Below are positions 23,948-26,859 of a stretch of DNA of 26,859 nt, in pieces. Position numbers and translations under genes: made by a program. This DNA comes from Pauljensenia sp. (lineage in GTDB: Bacteria > Actinomycetota > Actinomycetes > Actinomycetales > Actinomycetaceae). The first letter of the stretch is position 1. The number at the start of each line of letters is the position of its first letter. The stretch covers positions 1 through 26,859 of the forward strand of contig JASBZF010000012.1 in the NCBI GenBank assembly GCA_029983625.1, given 5' to 3'. The notes below the pieces were generated by a model. The model was not told the origin of the DNA. It did not search any database and saw only the letters and a list, made by a program, of their open reading frames with translations.

Positions 23948-24556
23948 CTATCTCGCCATAAAACAGTGTCGGCGAACGGTTCTCGCGCAATCAAAGTCAC
24001 ATAAGCTACCGGGCAACTCCCCCCCACCCCACGCCTCTTCTTCGCCCCCCAATCCCCTATGAGCAGACCCCAGCTTGTATTGCACATACGCCAAAAGAAA
24101 CGGCGTTGTCCTCTCAATCACCTCAAGGGCTTGGAGGAAATCCGAATACCCCCCGTACCACGGGTCAGGTAAATCCACATCACCAGGGCCCGCCTCCGGG
24201 TCAAAATCACGGAACAAACGAATCTCAGGAAACCTCGCGCCCGCCGCGCCCCCGCGCCCTCGTAACCCCTCAAGAGCACGACGATGCGCACCCGTCATCG
24301 CGAGAATCAGATCCCACTGCGCACATTCCTGCGCACGCACCTGACGCGCCCGATGCGCAGAAACAGCATGGCCCTTCTCCCTTAAAACCCGTGCCGCCCT
24401 CGGATCAATCAGATTCCCCTCCTCCTCATCAGACACCCCAGCAGAATCCACCTCCACCTGAACATCAAGACCCGCAGCCTCCAAAGCCTCAGCGAAAACC
24501 TGATGCGCCATCACAGAACGGCAAATATTACCCGTACACACCATAAGAACCTTCAC
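23948..24556 (-). CDS. Low-molecular-weight protein-tyrosine phosphatase
   Basis: 202 residues. The phosphate-binding loop CTGNICRS begins at Cys7 with Arg13 (CX5R), and the general-acid loop is LPDPWYGG. This enzyme dephosphorylates phosphotyrosine; bacterial members often control exopolysaccharide or stress signalling. The start is set at GTG 24556, which overlaps the upstream stop as GTGA and places the catalytic Cys at the usual position; the longer frame to 24607 would add an atypical Cys-rich leader. The family fold should end near AYVQYKL, so the last ~40 residues are an unusual tail encoded across G6 and G7 runs; a one-base slip in the G7 run would switch to another tail ending near 23926. 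Coupled to the nucleosidase gene upstream. Confidence 0.87.
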   Translation of the reverse strand: MKVLMVCTGNICRSVMAHQVFAEALEAAGLDVQVEVDSAGVSDEEEGNLIDPRAARVLREKGHAVSAHRARQVRAQECAQWDLILAMTGAHRRALEGLRGRGGAAGARFPEIRLFRDFDPEAGPGDVDLPDPWYGGYSDFLQALEVIERTTPFLLAYVQYKLGSAHRGLGGEEEAWGGGELPGSLCDFDCARTVRRHCFMAR

Positions 24557-25317
24557 TGTGACACCACCCTTCCTTTCAAGAACACACGAACCACACGAGC
24601 AGAACACCGCGCAGCATGAACACCATCCACATGGAAATCCTGACCCGCGTCAGGGCCACACAAATCAGACACCGCACGTAAACTCACCCAATCCACACCC
24701 GCAGACCACGCGACTTGAGCCAAAGCACAAGTCTCCATGTCAACACTGAGCACATCAGGGAAACGCTCACGCAACTGCTTCGCCTCAGAAGCAGTGACAA
24801 ACACATCAGAAGAGACCACTCGCCCTCGGCACAACGGATCATCCAGCAGCCCACTCAAAGCCTCAACCTGAGCGACTGTAGACACAGACGTCGCATACTC
24901 AGAAGGCATCCCCGGCACCTGACCTAAGGCGTAGCCGAAAGCCGTCGCATCCGCCGCCCCGTAAGTCGCCAACACGCCAACAGCAATGTTTCCGACATTC
25001 ACGTCACGCGCCACACCACCGCACGTACCCGCAGCGATCACAATCGGCGTATCAACGAGGACGAGGGCGCGACTCGTAGCTGAAGCAGCGTTCGCAAGCC
25101 CTATGCCGGACACCACCACCAGCACAGGAACACCATCAATACGCCCCAAATGGAAAGACTGCTCGAAGCCGCCAGGAGCGCCGAAGCGTAGCTCGATCGG
25201 AAAGGGTGCTTCTTCTGGGGCCTCAAGGGCAGCGAGGAAAGGCTCGGCCTCCATTGGCATTGCGCACTGGATGACGGCGAAAACCTTCGCCCGCTCAGGA
25301 AGTTTGAGTGTGCTCAC
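24553..25317 (-). CDS. mtnN: 5'-methylthioadenosine/S-adenosylhomocysteine nucleosidase
   Basis: 254 residues. Family landmarks: CAMPMEAE with Glu23 near the N-terminus, SGIGLANAA at 70-78, GTCGGV at 97-102, SVDMETCALAQVA with Glu195 and RAVSDL with Asp218, matching the catalytic Glu/Glu/Asp set of MTA/SAH nucleosidases. It hydrolyses MTA and SAH to adenine and the thioribose or ribosyl-homocysteine products, feeding methionine salvage and the AI-2 route. Futalosine hydrolase is a related alternative, but the VDMET signature favours MtnN. GTG start with TAAACT 6 bases upstream and no ribosome-binding site, so probably leaderless. It overlaps the phosphatase gene by 4 bases, and the two likely share one transcript. 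Confidence 0.88.
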   Translation of the reverse strand: MSTLKLPERAKVFAVIQCAMPMEAEPFLAALEAPEEAPFPIELRFGAPGGFEQSFHLGRIDGVPVLVVVSGIGLANAASATSRALVLVDTPIVIAAGTCGGVARDVNVGNIAVGVLATYGAADATAFGYALGQVPGMPSEYATSVSTVAQVEALSGLLDDPLCRGRVVSSDVFVTASEAKQLRERFPDVLSVDMETCALAQVAWSAGVDWVSLRAVSDLCGPDAGQDFHVDGVHAARCSARVVRVFLKGRVVSQ

Positions 25318-25323
25318 GCTGAA

Positions 25324-25329
25324 AGTTTA
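25324..25329 (-). promoter_or_regulatory. -10 box of leaderless mtnN
   Basis: On the - strand this is TAAACT, ending 6 bases before the GTG start of the nucleosidase gene, the same geometry as at the hrpA, hydrolase and toxin-antitoxin starts. No ribosome-binding site precedes the GTG. Confidence 0.5.
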
Positions 25330-25442
25330 CAAACCCCGACTGCACCAGAGCCTGTGGCTTTTGGCCTTACTCAGCTGTGCCTGCGGTTCTCTTACTTAAC
25401 CAGCGACTGCGGCTCCCTTAGTTAGCAGTGCCTGTGGCTTCT

Positions 25443-25583
25443 GGCCCGCCCGCTCACCTCAGAACATGCGTTCTGAGGCTCGAAGCCCGACCAGGCCCCG
25501 CCAGAAGCCACACGGCACCACATACGCGCCACAACCTCCCGACTACCCACACACTCAAAACTTCCACCCGAAACTTAAAACCC
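25443..25583. repeat. 141-bp perfect direct repeat, copy 1
   Basis: Identical to 25731-25871 over all 141 bases. It contains a hairpin CCTCAGAA-6-TTCTGAGG (25457-25478). An outer 13-bp inverted repeat, TGTGGCTTCTGGC at 25433-25445 and GCCAGAAGCCACA at 25500-25512, encloses that hairpin, giving a nested ~80-base fold like a REP/MITE-type element or a structured RNA. The outer arm is intact only in this copy. Confidence 0.9.
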
Positions 25584-25730
25584 GATCAGGCTCCGCCGGG
25601 AAGCACGCAGGCGCTACATCGCGCTGCGGCCTTTTAACTACCAACCCCCACCATCATCACAACCAACAACATCCCATAAACCCACAACACACCACATCAC
25701 TACAAAACAATCCGCGTGCCTACGGCTCCC

Positions 25731-25871
25731 GGCCCGCCCGCTCACCTCAGAACATGCGTTCTGAGGCTCGAAGCCCGACCAGGCCCCGCCAGAAGCCACA
25801 CGGCACCACATACGCGCCACAACCTCCCGACTACCCACACACTCAAAACTTCCACCCGAAACTTAAAACCC
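25731..25871. repeat. 141-bp perfect direct repeat, copy 2
   Basis: Perfect copy of 25443-25583, offset 288 bases. The inner hairpin is at 25745-25766. The left outer arm is diverged (TACGGCTCCCGG in place of TGTGGCTTCTGG), so the large fold is lost. The complete identity of the 141 bases against diverged flanks implies a recent duplication or gene conversion. Confidence 0.9.
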
Positions 25872-26011
25872 AAGCAGGCCCCGCCAGGAGCTACACGGCA
25901 TCACATACGCAGCCATACAGGTGCTTGCGGCCTCGCCCTCGGAAATTGCCGCAGGCGACGCACACAAGATGCTCTTAGCTCCATAGGCGGCGAACAGGCA
26001 GAATACTGCCC

Positions 26012-26859
26012 ATGAATGACCAGACCGTGACCGGAAATTGCGACACCACCACTGCCGCGAGCGCCACCTTCAGCTCAGGCGACTTTCCTGAAAGTTCTGC
26101 GCTCCCACTCCTGTCCGTATTCGACATGTTCCGCATCGGGATCGGCCCATCGTCTTCACACACCGTAGGGCCCATGCGCGCCGGACTCGACTTCAGTAAA
26201 GAACTTGCCAAATTCTCTGAAGTTTTCAACATCGCTGCGCCCGCGTCCCTCACAATTGACCTATACGGCTCCCTCGGCGCAACAGGGCGAGGACACAACA
26301 CCGACCGGGCCGTGTTGCTCGGGCTATCCGGCTATGAGCCAGAAAGCGTCAGCATCAGCGAAGTAGAAAGCATCCTCCCTGCGATCGCGCACACAGGACA
26401 ACTTGAACTGCCCGGCGGGCGTTGTGTCCCCTTCGATATGGCGCGTGACATCCGATTCAAGCCGGACACGGTTCTGCCCTACCATGTGAACGCACTCACT
26501 ATCACAGCTCGCTCAAGCGACACCACGCAGCCGACAGCGTGCGACGACAATACGGGCCTGGGCGCAGAAAGAAAAGACGGGGAAGATGGAGAAGCGGCGA
26601 CGGAACAGGGTCGGGCGATTATCCTAAGTCGGACCTACTATTCCGTTGGTGGCGGCTTCGCCATGATGCAAACCAACAACGACCTGAGAAACCCGCAGGT
26701 CATGCCCCTGCCCCGCAGACAGCACACAGACGCACCTGAAACTCCGACACCCCTTCCTCCTTATCCGTTCTTTAGCGGCGCGCAACTTCTTGACCAATGT
26801 CGCAGCCACGGGCTATCGATCGCAGAACTCGTCCGACAGAACGAAGAATCCGCGCGGAG
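26012..26859 (+). CDS. sdaA: L-serine ammonia-lyase, 5' part (runs off the window)
   Basis: 282 codons are visible with no stop, and the gene continues past the window edge. After a ~30-residue polar N-terminal extension comes the iron-sulfur serine dehydratase beta-domain start: SVFDMFRIGIGPSSSHTVGP (35-54), DLYGSLGATGRGHNTDRA near 90-107, and YYSVGGGFAMM near 222. The enzyme deaminates L-serine to pyruvate and ammonia; the cluster cysteines lie in the unseen C-terminal domain. An acidic ~35-residue insert (around 181-215, GERKDGEDGE-like in character) precedes the YYSVGGG strand and is absent from E. coli SdaA. ATG start has no good ribosome-binding site; CAGAAT lies 7 bases upstream, so a leaderless transcript is likely. 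Confidence 0.9.
   Translation, partial: MNDQTVTGNCDTTTAASATFSSGDFPESSALPLLSVFDMFRIGIGPSSSHTVGPMRAGLDFSKELAKFSEVFNIAAPASLTIDLYGSLGATGRGHNTDRAVLLGLSGYEPESVSISEVESILPAIAHTGQLELPGGRCVPFDMARDIRFKPDTVLPYHVNALTITARSSDTTQPTACDDNTGLGAERKDGEDGEAATEQGRAIILSRTYYSVGGGFAMMQTNNDLRNPQVMPLPRRQHTDAPETPTPLPPYPFFSGAQLLDQCRSHGLSIAELVRQNEESAR

Larger units (their letters stand above)
25318..26011. other. Repeat-rich intergenic region between mtnN and sdaA
   Basis: 694 bases with no supportable gene. Between 25350 and 25446 there are about 3.5 degenerate tandem units of 24-29 bp built on CCTGYGGCTT and TTACTTAGCAG. Then come two perfect 141-bp copies (listed separately) separated by 147 bases, and after the second copy a diverged third version of its CAGGCCCCGCCAGAAGC part (25874 onward). 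The promoters of both flanking genes must lie at its ends. Open frames across it are translations of repeat DNA in either direction. Confidence 0.6.

Noticed and set aside
25443..25871. Possible CRISPR array
   Set aside because: Only two 141-bp copies with a single 147-bp spacer and no cas genes; unit size and number are wrong.
25428..26015. Open frames in both directions over the 141-bp repeats
   Set aside because: Their repeated peptides merely mirror the DNA repeat, with no ribosome-binding sites and no conserved domain.

Overview
The window reads as the chromosome of a moderately GC-rich actinobacterium. Cell-wall-sorted SpaA-type pili with a class C sortase, a very long HrpA helicase, and several starts that look leaderless (a TAnnnT box exactly 6 bases before ATG/GTG) all point to Actinomycetota. 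An Actinomycetaceae relative (Actinomyces, Schaalia, Trueperella or similar) is my best guess. This is inferred from gene content; I cannot name the species.

Layout. 1-356: non-coding edge with an imperfect duplicated block. 357-2638 (-): a tight three-gene operon of a YtxH-like small protein, a ferritin-like/VIT1 metal transporter and a TRIC-type cation channel. 2830-3603 (+): alpha/beta hydrolase whose catalytic residues look degenerate. 3629-4660 (-): PfkB-family sugar kinase. 4840-5321 (+): two-gene toxin-antitoxin-like unit with a near-consensus leaderless promoter that carries inverted repeats. 5485-11019 (+): hrpA, 1844 codons, expanded by low-complexity inserts. 11653-12204 (+): purine-type phosphoribosyltransferase. 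12205-13002: non-coding, with a 22-unit pentanucleotide array. 13003-14109 (-): AAA+ ATPase with a C-terminal winged helix, preceded by two perfect 29-bp repeats. 14259-23747 (-): pilus operon, read as shaft pilin, then a 2189-residue adhesin, then class C sortase. 23948-25317 (-): low-molecular-weight tyrosine phosphatase coupled to MTA/SAH nucleosidase. 25318-26011: repeat-rich non-coding DNA with a perfect 141-bp duplication. 26012 to the end (+): 5' part of L-serine ammonia-lyase.

How the genes work together. The pilus block is the most coherent system. The shaft pilin has a YPKN pilin motif, an E-box and a sorting signal. The giant second gene has a signal peptide, SdrD-B-like and SpaA-like domains and its own sorting signal, and would be the tip or minor adhesin. 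The sortase would polymerise them. Between shaft and adhesin lies a run of 16 C inside a perfect hairpin, the classic form of a slippage-prone switch, here placed as an attenuator that could set the adhesin-to-shaft ratio. The adhesin also carries about nine tandem 40-50-residue repeats with a VWTxxGYW core, which look like propeller blades inserted into one Ig-like domain.

Across the window, the 8-mer CGAGGGCG (either strand) appears about 31 times by my hand count, roughly 2 being expected by chance, yet never between about 15.3 and 24.25 kb, which covers the pilin and adhesin genes. I saw no tRNA, rRNA, CRISPR array or intact insertion sequence.
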